Assembly (NCBI RefSeq): GCF_001039355.2
Contig: NW_019775680.1
Location: 877,972-934,745, forward strand
Reading direction: 5' to 3'
DNA: 56,774 bases
DNA from: Lingula anatina
Taxonomy: Eukaryota > Brachiopoda > Lingulata > Lingulida > Lingulidae
The first letter of the stretch is position 1, and the number at the start of each line of letters is the position of its first letter. Under the pieces are notes generated by a model that was given only the letters and a program-made list of their open reading frames with translations, was not told the DNA's origin and searched no databases. The translations under genes were made by a program, and so were the position numbers. This document shows positions 48,929-56,774 of the stretch, piece after piece.

Positions 48929-51888
48929 CTTGCTCAACCGAAACTTAATTGTGAAGCAAAATTTAATGAAAAGGAGACCATGGCCTCACATACTAAGCAA
49001 CCTATTGGAACTTGATAATTGTTGAAAAAAAAAATGACCAGGACGGGTTTTTAATAATGGATTTATTGTGAATTTATGGCAGGCTGTGGCTGTTTTTAAG
49101 GCCTCTTTTAATTTTGTCTTATTTCCGTGTAATTGTTAAATGTTTCCTACCATATTGTTGTAGTTCAGTTCTTTTTTAAATGTGTCTTGATACAAAATTA
49201 ACATGGTATTGTAAAGCATTGCTTTTCTCATGCAGTTTGCTTTAACTGTAATTTATTTGAATGTGTAGGGTCAATGTATTTGTGTTTTGTGGGATATTAA
49301 AAAACATATAAAAAGCATTTAGAGAATCAATCTAGTCATGAAATTTTTATCTAGAGAGCTGCCATTCTGTTTTAAACTTACTTAACTTTGAAGCAAATAT
49401 TTAGAAATGGCATGTATAAATGGAGGATAGCAAAACGGGAAACGGAATATTAAATATGTTTTTTGTTTGTATTTTGTGTGCAAACATAGTTTGTAAAATT
49501 ATTTAATTTGAGCTATTAACTTTGTACCCACTCAAAATTAGCAGGAATATGTCATAATTTTGTAAGATAAGATTTCCACCAGCTTAGTGAATTGTTTTCA
49601 TGTCATAATGTATAAAATAAATGTTAAGAGGATCAGTGGGCTGTTTGCTTTACAGCTGATGTGAGCCTTGCATGCCAGCATGGCTGCTGCACTTGAAAAA
49701 ATATTGTTCATCATCTTAAAATGTCTATATTTATTGTTATTATTGAAATGATCTGTTCAATATTAAATGTATCCCTGCTTCTCTTTTTCTTTTTGCATGA
49801 TGTAACCTTCATCAGAGTAAAGCAATGTGAATCAGACAAAATTGCAGCTGAGGAGACGGCACGCAAGTTGGGTCAGCAGCTTGCAGAGAAAGATTCTAGG
49901 CGGTAAGAGACTTAGATTAGTTTAGGAAAATGAAGATTATTTGTGTGTTGTGTTTTATGTGAGCTCTGTAAAATATTGTTCATTTAGCTGTTTATTGTGT
50001 ATTTTGTAGTAAGCTGTGTTCTGTGTTTTACTTTTGCATGCAAATGGACTCAGTTTGAGTTTACAGTGAAAATAGATTAAACAACTAGATTTATTTATTT
50101 ATCTATAATGGAAAGTTACGCCTTAAACTAGTTTGTATTAATTGTTATTAATGAGAGTGAATAAGTTTTGAAAGGAAATTTATATTTGAAATATCTTATT
50201 GCATAAATAGTGTAATATTATCAATTTTTGAAATATTTCCCAGTATATGAAAACCAACCTCATTTTAGACAGTTAAATACTTATTATAACCAAATACACC
50301 ACTGCTGTGTTAATTGGCAATTTTAGATACACTTTGAGATGTTCAATTTAATTTCTTCATTTAATTTAGTTAAACATCACTTGTAGCAAGTCTTTTTTTT
50401 CTTCATAGAGCTATGGGTACTCTTAAATATTAGTTCAGAACGGTCTTTTTCAAGAAATTGCTTTATAGTAAGGTTTGTTCAAAGAGAAAAAATATTTACT
50501 TAATTCATGTTTGAAAAGTGCAAGGAGTATTGAGTTGGACTTCACAAGAACATGAACTACGTATTTTCTGTTAGGCACAGTTGAACAGATATTTCAGATG
50601 GAGTAGAGTGGGGGGGGGGGGGGAGGCTTACACCAACTAACTGTATTGAAAAATCTAAATCCTCCCTTATTACAGACTTGCAGAAAGAAAAATTCCATTC
50701 AATAAAGACATTTGTATATGTTTCACAACACAGGGCTGCCTTGGAAACAGATCTAAGAATTGAACGAGAGTGGCGGGGCACGGTCCAGAAGACACTGGAA
50801 CAGGAGAGGGGGAAGGTGTCTCAGCTGCAGTCTGATTTACAGCAGATGGGAAAGGTAAAACAGGTAGGTAGTAAAAAATTACTTATTTGTCTGTTTTTTT
50901 TGCTATTTCACACAATCAGTTGTTTTGTATTGTATTAATGATCCTTTGCATAAATCAAATGGCAAATTTTAAAAACAAGATATCCTATATTCTGAATGAA
51001 GGGTCTTTTGCCCACGCTGATAACTATAATGCCCACTCAGACAACTTTAATGGATACTGCTGATGATGGGGTTGGCGGATGACCAATATTATGCAATCTT
51101 CTGAGTCTTCTGCCCACATCAAAAACTTAAATGGATACTGCTGATGATGGTGCTTAAGCAAACTAATTGTAACATTATATCTAAACTTAGATAATGACTT
51201 GTCTTGCAGGAATACAGTGACTTGATGAAGAGGCATGAAAGTATGAAACAAACTTGTGAGGAACAGGAAAAAGCTTTGACAGAACTTGGTTCTCATTTGA
51301 GCGAGTATGTATCATTTGGTACATAGGACATTAAATTCTTTTTTTAATGAAGCTGTTACAGCAGTACAAGTAAACGATCTGCTAGTTACTTTTAAATACT
51401 CACTTTAGCTGATTTTTTTATTGACAACAATTTATATGTGTCTGGCTCTTTCAATGGGAATTGACCAAGCTAGTCCAAAGTCTTGCGACTTACTGTAAAA
51501 TCAAGCAAGATATTGCAGGACTTGAATAGATGGGAGTCAGAAATAATTGTAGACTAGCAAGTCCGGTGTGACATTGAAAAAAAAGTTAACAATTTTTTAC
51601 AGATATTTTTCTGGTTTTGAAGTTTTCTCAGATTACACATCTATATAACACAACAGTACTACTTCACTTTGCTTTGGGTGTCACTTTAGTATTGCTTTTT
51701 AAGAGTACGTTCTCAGCACATAGAGTTTCATTCTTATCTCTGAAAAAAGACCCCACTCATGGAATCTTGCCTGAATTCTAGTTCTGTATACTTCATGCAG
51801 TGATGGCAGCCAAGTTCTAGGCTCAAACAATGTCCATTAAATGGTTTTGAAAAAGTAAAGCTCAATAGGTTTTACTTGCATAACCCTG

Positions 51889-51936
<48 letters not shown>

Positions 51937-52537
51937 TTAAATATGAGATTCTTGACTGTCATTTTTAAGGTCAAAATTGAAGATGGAGGATCTTCGTGAA
52001 GCACAGCAGGCCTTGAAGGAAGCGCAATGGGCTGATGATGCTGAGGCTACTAATTGTAAGGGTTGTACCAAAGAATTCTCTCTTTCAAGGAGAAAAGTAA
52101 GTGTCATTATTTCCCTTACTTTGTGGTTCTTCTGTCTGTCTTTCTTATGATACCTATTTTGTGTGAAATTAGCAAGTCATTAAAAATTTGTGATTAAAAA
52201 GATTTCATCTGTAAGGTCTTTTCAATTGTAATGGCAAAAATGAAAGAGATGTTACTAAATGAAAAAGTTGTTGTAACTTTTTGGGACTTAAAACTACAAT
52301 CAAATCTATTGACTACAGCAGTAGACTACACATTCATGTCTTCCCAATTTAGCTCAAAGTCGTCACATTTGGTTTAAACATACTGAATGCTTTCAGCACC
52401 ACTGTCGCAACTGTGGAGACATCTATTGCTCTGAATGTTCTGACAACAAGATGCCACTGCCATCCTCTGCCAAGCCTGTGAGGGTCTGTGACAACTGCCA
52501 TACTTTGCTGCTCCAGAGATATTCTGCTAATAAATAA
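31569..52537 (+). CDS. RUFY: RUN and FYVE domain-containing protein (RUFY1/2/3 type)
   Basis: Exons 31569-31752 (first exon a), 36295-36465, 36840-36957, 38014-38118, 38663-38786, 39176-39246, 39458-39532, 39883-40054, 40909-41025, 41559-41726, 48709-48806, 49816-49902, 50734-50863, 51210-51304, 51970-52096 and 52397-52537. All borders are GT/AG with matching phases; 660 residues. RUN domain about 66-257 ([74 protein letters not shown]), then [21 protein letters not shown], a long coiled coil ([27 protein letters not shown]), and a C-terminal FYVE zinc finger from about 600 with RRKHHCRNCG, eight Cys/His ligands, an upstream W-A-D-D (WxxD) and RVC. RUFY proteins bind small GTPases and PI3P and act in endosome, autophagosome and axonal transport. 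A single gene here carries features split among vertebrate RUFY1, 2 and 3. The 7-kb intron 41727-48708 hosts a neuropeptide gene on the other strand. Confidence 0.96.
33083..33124. repeat. (GT)n(AT)n microsatellite
   Basis: A GT repeat passes into an AT repeat at the left edge of the foldback element. Confidence 0.9.
33108..33586. mobile_element. Long foldback element with arms of about 145 bp
   Basis: The left arm (about 33108-33248) is mirrored by the right arm (about 33432-33586): 'aacagcaac', 'gaccggtttctttctttc', 'ggggttttttgtttatttg', 'ttactaggtgatgtca' and 'ggctaaaatgtgac' all recur as complements in reverse order. The loop is about 185 bp. AT dinucleotide repeats cap both ends. No coding capacity. 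It lies in RUFY intron 1, between the two alternative first exons. Confidence 0.9.
33558..33646. repeat. (AT)n(AG)n compound microsatellite
   Basis: About 29 bp of AT repeat followed by about 60 bp of AG repeat. The Ser-Leu and Ile-Tyr repeat frames here are spurious. Confidence 0.95.
34144..34273 (+). CDS. RUFY: RUFY alternative first coding exon b (RUFY3-type N-terminus)
   Basis: ATG at 34144 opens 43 codons plus one base up to donor G|GTCAGT. The peptide [19 protein letters not shown] continues [10 protein letters not shown], closely matching the N-terminus of vertebrate RUFY3 as remembered (METIYLCKFRVSMDGEWLCLREL). Its end phase (1) equals that of exon a, so either joins the RUN exon at 36295 in frame. 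Use of this exon gives 642 residues. The exon may start at a transcription start or at an acceptor (ttttgcag, about 34116-34123). Conservation supports it as a real alternative promoter or start. Confidence 0.88.
34499..34560. mobile_element. Decayed partial copy of family A element
   Basis: 'acaggcatgtagacagcaatttcaaa' followed by 'ctttccctgaaaaa' resembles the left end of the copy at 9964. The right end is not evident. Confidence 0.45.
37826..37882. repeat. (TTTA)n microsatellite in RUFY intron
   Basis: About 13 TTTA units. Confidence 0.9.
43060..43320. mobile_element. MITE-like hairpin element, family B copy 3
   Basis: The ends are long inverted repeats of about 90 bp: 'aaggcccatttccaatgaaactat', 'tctatgtagattgatc', 'ggactcgctgaatgcaatcagata' on the left are mirrored on the right by complements of 'tatctgattgtattcaacgag', 'ggatcaatctacattgaac' and 'cattgggaataggccttta'. 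No coding capacity. Confidence 0.8.
43896..44969 (-). CDS. GnRH: GnRH-type neuropeptide precursor
   Basis: The main exon is 44969-44775 on the minus strand (acceptor cttgcag; donor CAG|GTAAGG). ATG at 44963 gives 63 codons: signal peptide residues 1-24 (ending YTSA), then [15 protein letters not shown] and the dibasic site KR (40-41), then a spacer with Cys48. The core Q-x-Y-H-[FY]-S-x-G-W-x-P is that of protostome GnRH. N-terminal Gln (pyroglutamate) and Gly before KR (C-terminal amide) fit a processed, secreted peptide. A likely last exon (43910-43896, acceptor tctgtctcttgtag) continues in phase as Gln-Glu-Cys-Ser-stop. The resulting 67-residue precursor has a Cys pair 18 apart and a Cys near the C-terminus, as in AKH/GnRH superfamily precursors. 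A 5' non-coding exon ends at 46761, and AATAAA lies at 43464-43459. An alternative last exon at 43835-43758 (25 codons) has a good acceptor but no Cys. The identity of the superfamily member is firm; the GnRH label rather than corazonin/AKH rests on the ungapped YHxSxGW core. Confidence 0.8.
44210..44249. repeat. Poly-A run (about 40)
   Basis: Uninterrupted A run in the RUFY intron. It could be the tail of a degraded retroposed sequence, but no body was recognised. Confidence 0.9.
45911..46087 (+). CDS. RUFY: Candidate alternative terminal exon of RUFY (59 codons)
   Basis: A strong acceptor (a T-rich tract ending ggctgagtgtag at 45910) is followed by an open frame of 58 codons and TAA, in the phase (0) left by the RUFY exon ending at 41726. 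The peptide begins [19 protein letters not shown] and is not AT-codon junk in its first half. Joining it would give a RUN plus coiled-coil protein lacking FYVE, comparable in layout to the short vertebrate RUFY3 isoform, though I see no sequence match to that C-terminus. It sits opposite the first intron of the GnRH-type gene. Transcript evidence is lacking. Confidence 0.4.
   Translation, partial: NGSQTDLVKGSLFGRLKPDINVLSSRRLLALCEKILICHVCVVNISHCFKNTSAEEHT
46761..46841 (-). other. 5' non-coding exon of the GnRH-type gene
   Basis: On the minus strand a donor AAAAG|GTAAGT at 46760 ends a purine-rich segment without useful ATG. Its 5' limit is estimated about 30 bp downstream of a TATA-like box. 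Splicing to the acceptor at 44970 would remove a 1.8-kb intron. Confidence 0.5.
46868..46878 (-). promoter_or_regulatory. TATA-like box of the GnRH-type gene
   Basis: Minus-strand CATTTATAAGG, positioned about 110 bp upstream of the first donor. It suits the short, non-coding first exon usual in neuropeptide genes. Confidence 0.45.
48117..48176 (+). CDS. RUFY: Second candidate alternative terminal exon of RUFY (20 codons)
   Basis: A very strong acceptor (ctttttccctttctttacatgcag ends at 48116; long pyrimidine tract) is followed in phase 0 by [19 protein letters not shown] and TAA. In-phase joining to the exon ending at 41726 would truncate the protein before the second coiled coil. No family match is known to me, and chance cannot be excluded. 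Confidence 0.25.
   Translation: MFGNHYSERDDVKGNCEHD
48896..48926. repeat. Poly-T run preceded by an ambiguous base
   Basis: 31 T follow an N at 48895, probably a sequencing ambiguity in a homopolymer just inside the intron after exon 48709-48806. Confidence 0.9.
51040..51150. repeat. Direct repeat of about 24 bp, 80 bp apart
   Basis: 'acttTAATGGATACTGCTGATGATGG' near 51044-51069 recurs near 51124-51149, and 'gcccac' flanks both copies. It lies in a RUFY intron. Confidence 0.7.
51891..51934. repeat. (AT)n microsatellite upstream of a RUFY exon
   Basis: About 21 AT units, 36 bp before the acceptor of exon 51970-52096. Confidence 0.95.
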
Positions 52538-53730
52538 AACTGAACATATCTTCAGTGAGAGACACATTTTACTTGCATCTATTTGCCTGTCATTCATTCC
52601 AATGTGGATCATTCTACCCTTATATTTGTTGAACCCATCAAGTTTCTCCTTTGAAATTTACAGAGAAATCCATGAAAAATTGTCAAAACCAATTACCATT
52701 TTCTTTACCCAGAACTAATTCTCAAAGCTAGTGGCAGTATTTCAGAAATGAATGCTATCCTAGCCACTGAATTGACCCAGGTGATTGGGGTGCATTTATT
52801 CTGCTATTTGTGTCACATTGTGGTGATCAGCATTGTTATTTACCAGTGATTGTTTGGATCATAACATATATTTATTATGTGGTGGGGCATAGCTATAACT
52901 GTGGACATCATTGCATTTGTTGTTCCCATGCTTATTTGGAGTCCAGCAGAAGATTGCTGTCTGTTGTGACATGTTGTACAATGGAAGTGAGCTGTGCAAA
53001 TTCTTGTTTGAGGCCCCTAGAATTTTACATGGTGTTAATTGGTGCTCAAACTGCCAAATCCTCTGTAGTAAATGACTGTTGGTGATGAGAAAAAGCAGTG
53101 AAGAATAAATTATTGTTTTAATGCCATATAATGAATCTGTAATATTAATAGACTATTATTTAACCTCCCAAGTTTTGTTCATATCTTGTTTTAGGTTCAG
53201 CTAATAGAATGTCCATCCTTAGGGAGTGATGAATTTAAGATAAAAGTTTGAGATGTGCTAAAAGCTCAGGGCAGGGCTATTATGTATATTGTCAATTGTA
53301 GTAAATGTATAAATGCTATATATTTCATGATGGGGGTTTTAAACCACTGACGATTATGTTAGATGACAAATGTAATTATCTTCTTGAAAAAGCATAAGCT
53401 TATTATTAAGACATCATACTAGGCATATGGTTCAGCATCATGTTGATGTAAAGGAAGAAAAAAGTTTCTAATAAAATTTTAAAAGTAAATTAAAAGTTTT
53501 ATTGACTGAAATTGCACTAATCAAATGTATCACTTTTTATGTTGAGGAAAAATGTTTAACATTTTACTGCCGACTGATTGTTAATCATCAATGAAACTCT
53601 TGTGAATCAGTTACCTTATTTACCAGTTATTAATATTTCCTGTTATTAAATCCTTTATGTTAAGTCACAATGTCAAGGTTAAGGTGTATCAAGTGGTTTG
53701 TAAATAAAATTGGTATATTTTTCATATTTG
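52538..53730 (+). other. RUFY 3' UTR with alternative polyadenylation signals
   Basis: Non-coding sequence follows the TAA at 52535-52537. AATAAA occurs at 53104-53109, 53470-53475 and 53704-53709. The 91-codon frame at 52810-53085 is Cys/His-rich but matches nothing I know and is probably chance. Confidence 0.55.
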
Positions 53731-54936
53731 TTTTTCAATGCATAAACATAATTAGGAGTTGTTTTCATGCGGCCTTATCCAGTGATTTTTCGTGATGGAA
53801 TTCTTTCACTAAAATTTTGGTTTCAAATCAAATGGTAAATGTACCTTGTACCTATGTTATAATAATGTTATGACAATGGCAGTAAGACACCCCCACCCTC
53901 AGAAATAAAATGGCTCCCAAGTTTTGTCAGATGCAAGATGCAGCATGCTGTTGTCCTACTTTGAAGGTTGAACACAACTACAATAACTCAAATTTTAAAT
54001 GAACAAGTGGTTTTGGTTTTTCAGTTGAACTAAACTGGAATGTTTATAAAATCTGAAGTATTTCACATTCAGTTTTGTCTTAGAATTCTGAAATTACAGA
54101 GTCGGGGGGCCCTATAAAAATGATTAGGTGCTGTCTAGCTCAAGCCTCAGATTTGTGAGCAGAAATGCCCAAATTAAGGACTCAAGCCACGAATGTATAC
54201 AGTCAGAAACCCAGATGGAAGATGGCCAAACTGTGTATTGAAATGCTAAGCTTGTGGCAAATTATTCTATGTTGGGGTAGTTAATTCCTGACTGTAGTCA
54301 TTAATCTGTGCATTAGTGCTCCCAAATTTAAACCTAATGTTAGAAAACGGGAATTATCCTTTTTGAGGCCTGATAGTGCATTCTGCACGCAGAGCAATTT
54401 CATATCAAAACAAATACCATCTACAACAAAAACAGTTTGCTTTATTACAACAGAGATCGAAAGTCAACTGCTTTTTTTTTTCTATTTCTGCTTTCTTCCC
54501 TTTCTGCCTTTGATAAAGAAGTTCAAATAATTCAACAGCTAAATATATCAAAAATGCATAACATGATTAAATTTCTGAAAAGTAGTACAGATACCCTCAA
54601 ATAATGTTTAATTGAAAATATCTCACATCACCCTGTAGTTTACCTTGATCTGTAACTGTATACTCAGAAATCAATGTAAAAAAAAAAAAAAATTGGCAGA
54701 CAAAAAGGCCATGAAAGTAATGCACAGTTACTTCAGTCCAAATGAACTTGCTTTGTGTTAAAAAAGGGCCATTTTAAAAGTGTTAAAAACTCGAAAAAAT
54801 TTATTACTGACATGAACAATATTAAACATTACTAACACTAAAAAGAATAACAAATAACTGCTAAGAAAATCTTTCAAAAAAAAAAAAAATTGTGCGTCAA
54901 ATGATTATATCTGAAACCATCTACCTCGTATTTTGT
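53731..54936. other. Intergenic stretch or opposing 3' UTR
   Basis: No coding sequence seen. A minus-strand AATAAA (complement of tttatt, 54441-54446) could end the transcript of the minus-strand gene at the right edge, which would make it tail-to-tail with RUFY. Confidence 0.4.
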
Positions 54937-55007
54937 ATCCAAGCACGGATATCATCTTCAAAATCATTTTTATAGGTCACATAATTAATACTGATCACTT
55001 CATGGAG
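54928..55007 (-). CDS. Candidate last exon of an unrecognised minus-strand gene
   Basis: On the minus strand the frame VISINYVTYKNDFEDD continues IRAWIQNTR and ends in TAG at about 54930-54928. It uses a mix of codons and has no upstream ATG, as expected of a terminal exon. Two acceptors are possible: atgaag (phase matching the exon at 56420-56536) or gatcag, 6 bp later. I do not recognise the protein. Confidence 0.35.
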
Positions 55008-55072
55008 TTACTTTACACAGTACGAATGATTAAAATGACTCATTTAATGATGCTTTACAGGATTACGGTACA

Positions 55073-55141
55073 TTGCTATTATAATATCACAAACTATGTA
55101 ATCACCTACTGGGGGACACAGAATGGTATAGAGCTCTCTAA
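55073..55141 (-). CDS. Weak candidate internal or terminal exon, minus strand
   Basis: After a pyrimidine-rich acceptor (tctgtgtcccccag) the phase-1-compatible frame reads VGDYIVCDIIIAMYRNP and could end at a GTAAAG donor or run a few codons to TAA. It joins in phase with the exon at 56420-56536. Support is limited to splice signals and phase. Confidence 0.2.
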
Positions 55142-56419
55142 AAAATCTGAATTGCGTGAGGCACAATTCGAGTCCAAATACAGACATTTTTTCCTCATCC
55201 TCCACTAGGTGACTACGTAACAAATTCATCATGTTGTGGAGTGTTTGCTCTTAATTACGAATTAATACATACAATTAATACATAACTCTTAATACATAAC
55301 TGAGAATTAAGATACGTAACCCCATGTTTACCTCATTTCAATTGCAAATACTATACGCTGCAAAGTTAGGCAAAATACTGCCAAAGTGATGTAACTACGC
55401 TATTTGGCAGCTGACCTATTTTTTTAAAATACTGTCAGTAAATGAGGGTCAGGGGTGTAGTATATTGCACCATATTCAGCACTTTTCAACCAATCAGATT
55501 GGACAAATTTACTCAGTGATATGATAATGACTTTTGAAATATTACTGATAATATAAAATATTCCACATGAACATTTATCGTGACATACAGCTTTCACAAC
55601 ATATGATGTTAATATAAACAAAACAATTTTCTTAACATTTACTTCCACTGCCTGACAAAAAAATTCAAGAAATAGCATGTCAATGGACATAAGTTTTAAT
55701 GCACTTTCATAAAATTAATTCCATTAAAGTTTCACAATGATAACAATACCTCCTTTATTAAAATATATGGTATACATTTTAATATCTCAAAAGTAAGTAT
55801 TTAATTGTTTTTTAATTCAATCAAATATTTCAGTTATATTATTACTCATAAGCATTACTCTGCATGTTTCTGTAATTTACCAATTAACCAAGCTATAAAT
55901 GTATTCAATTATATTTAAGAAGTGATTTGCAATTTTGAAACAATAGTAAATTGTTGGCTGATATGCTGCAAATTTTGTGCAATATATCAACTTCATTTCT
56001 TGTGTAATCCTTTTAAGTATTGAGATATGAAAAGTGTGCATAAATTATATGATAGATAATCAACCTACTGGTACGTACACAGTATCTACTGAGCCTTCCC
56101 TTTATATGTGACCTGGTAACTGCTTTTGAGATTCAGCTAAATTGAGACACTGAATATATGTTTTACATACTCAATCCATCAAGGTTATCTGAAAACAAAA
56201 AGCTATTATCTGTTGGTAAACATAAAAAACTGAATTGAAGTACATGTCATAGAATGTGGTGTCATAATCATTCAAATGCAATATAAAGCAACAATACTTA
56301 TAAATCAAACAGGCTCAGATAATAATCAGCTATTAACGCTGAAAACTAACAATATAGGCTATGAAAATGTTACACAGCAGACAATGTACTGTTAAGTAAA
56401 TCGTTTTTCTTCTACTCAC

Positions 56420-56536
56420 CAATATCCAAAGCATCACATTTGTCAGAGGACACACAGGGGACAGAGGTCAAGTTTCTCGGCAACCAAGCAATCCGCCATA
56501 CTTCTTCATCATTAGAAGGCTTCACATGAGGAATGT
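56420..56536 (-). CDS. Internal exon of an unrecognised gene running off the right edge
   Basis: On the minus strand an acceptor (cctatattctag) and a donor (G|GTGAGT) bound 117 bases open in only one frame: IPHVKPSNDEEVWRIAWLP, then RNLTSVPCVSSDKCDALDI. The 'EVWRIAW' block is reminiscent of a WD40-type strand, but one exon is too little to assign a family. The 5' part of the gene lies beyond the window; possible downstream exons are listed at 55073 and 54928. Confidence 0.6.
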
Positions 56537-56774
56537 CTAGAATATAGGGCAGCGAAAAATTTAATAAACACTAACATTATGTCATTATATGTTACATTAT
56601 AATACAACATTATCATGCTCTCTCTCTTCACATATGAGCACAGATGTTTGATAATGTAATGCAAGTTAGAGGTAATAACAGTAACATAAATACAAAAAGT
56701 GACACATTTATGGCCAACTTTAAGAAATTCTATATTTCAGTTAATGTACTGAGATTGGGTATTTGACATCAACC

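Noticed and set aside
52810-53085. 91-codon Cys/His-rich frame after RUFY
   Set aside because: No regular zinc-finger spacing and it lies in the 3' UTR; probably chance.
1-56774. CRISPR arrays, bacterial operons, tRNA or rRNA genes
   Set aside because: None seen; spliced genes and repeats show animal nuclear DNA. A tRNA scan could not be run.

Overview
The window is animal nuclear DNA. Genes are split into many short exons with GT..AG introns, intergenic and intronic sequence is AT-rich (about one third G+C by eye), and there are many simple repeats, foldback/MITE-type elements and a LINE remnant. A GnRH-type neuropeptide precursor carrying the YHxSxGWxP core points to a lophotrochozoan invertebrate (mollusc, annelid, brachiopod or relative). 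I cannot name the species. The sequence is a draft assembly: one 288-base N run (28779-29066), single Ns at 24097, 30838 and 48895, and an almost perfect 1.87-kb repeat flanking the N at 24097.

Layout. 1-11592: no exon recognised; it holds tandem repeats, microsatellites, a MITE and a large foldback element. 11593-18420 (+): the 3' ten exons of a CCDC73-type coiled-coil protein; its N-terminal exons were not found. 18441-21946 (-): LKAAEAR1, tail-to-tail with CCDC73. 22100-28671 (+): EBAG9, head-to-head with LKAAEAR1, with its 5' half present twice because of a probable unmerged contig overlap. 28779-29066: gap. 31234-31343 (-): a weak candidate first exon with a mitochondrial-presequence look, head-to-head with the next gene. 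31569-53709 (+): one RUFY (RUN and FYVE domain) gene of 16 exons with two alternative first exons. 43459-46875 (-): a GnRH-type neuropeptide gene nested on the opposite strand in the largest RUFY intron. 54937-56536 (-): exon fragments of an unrecognised gene running off the right edge.

Most notable: (1) the nested GnRH-like gene, whose predicted amidated peptide has an unusual Ser-Ser-Ser C-terminal extension, and whose precursor appears to end in a tiny exon supplying a second cysteine; (2) the RUFY gene, which combines a RUFY3-type alternative N-terminus with a FYVE C-terminus and has two in-phase candidate alternative terminal exons in the intron that hosts the neuropeptide gene; (3) several families of inverted-repeat elements. 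The genes do not form a pathway: EBAG9 (Golgi/secretory), RUFY (endosomal/axonal trafficking), LKAAEAR1 and CCDC73 (poorly characterised) and a neuropeptide gene are simply neighbours. All exon models come from reading splice sites, phase and remembered family sequences; no search or transcript data were available.
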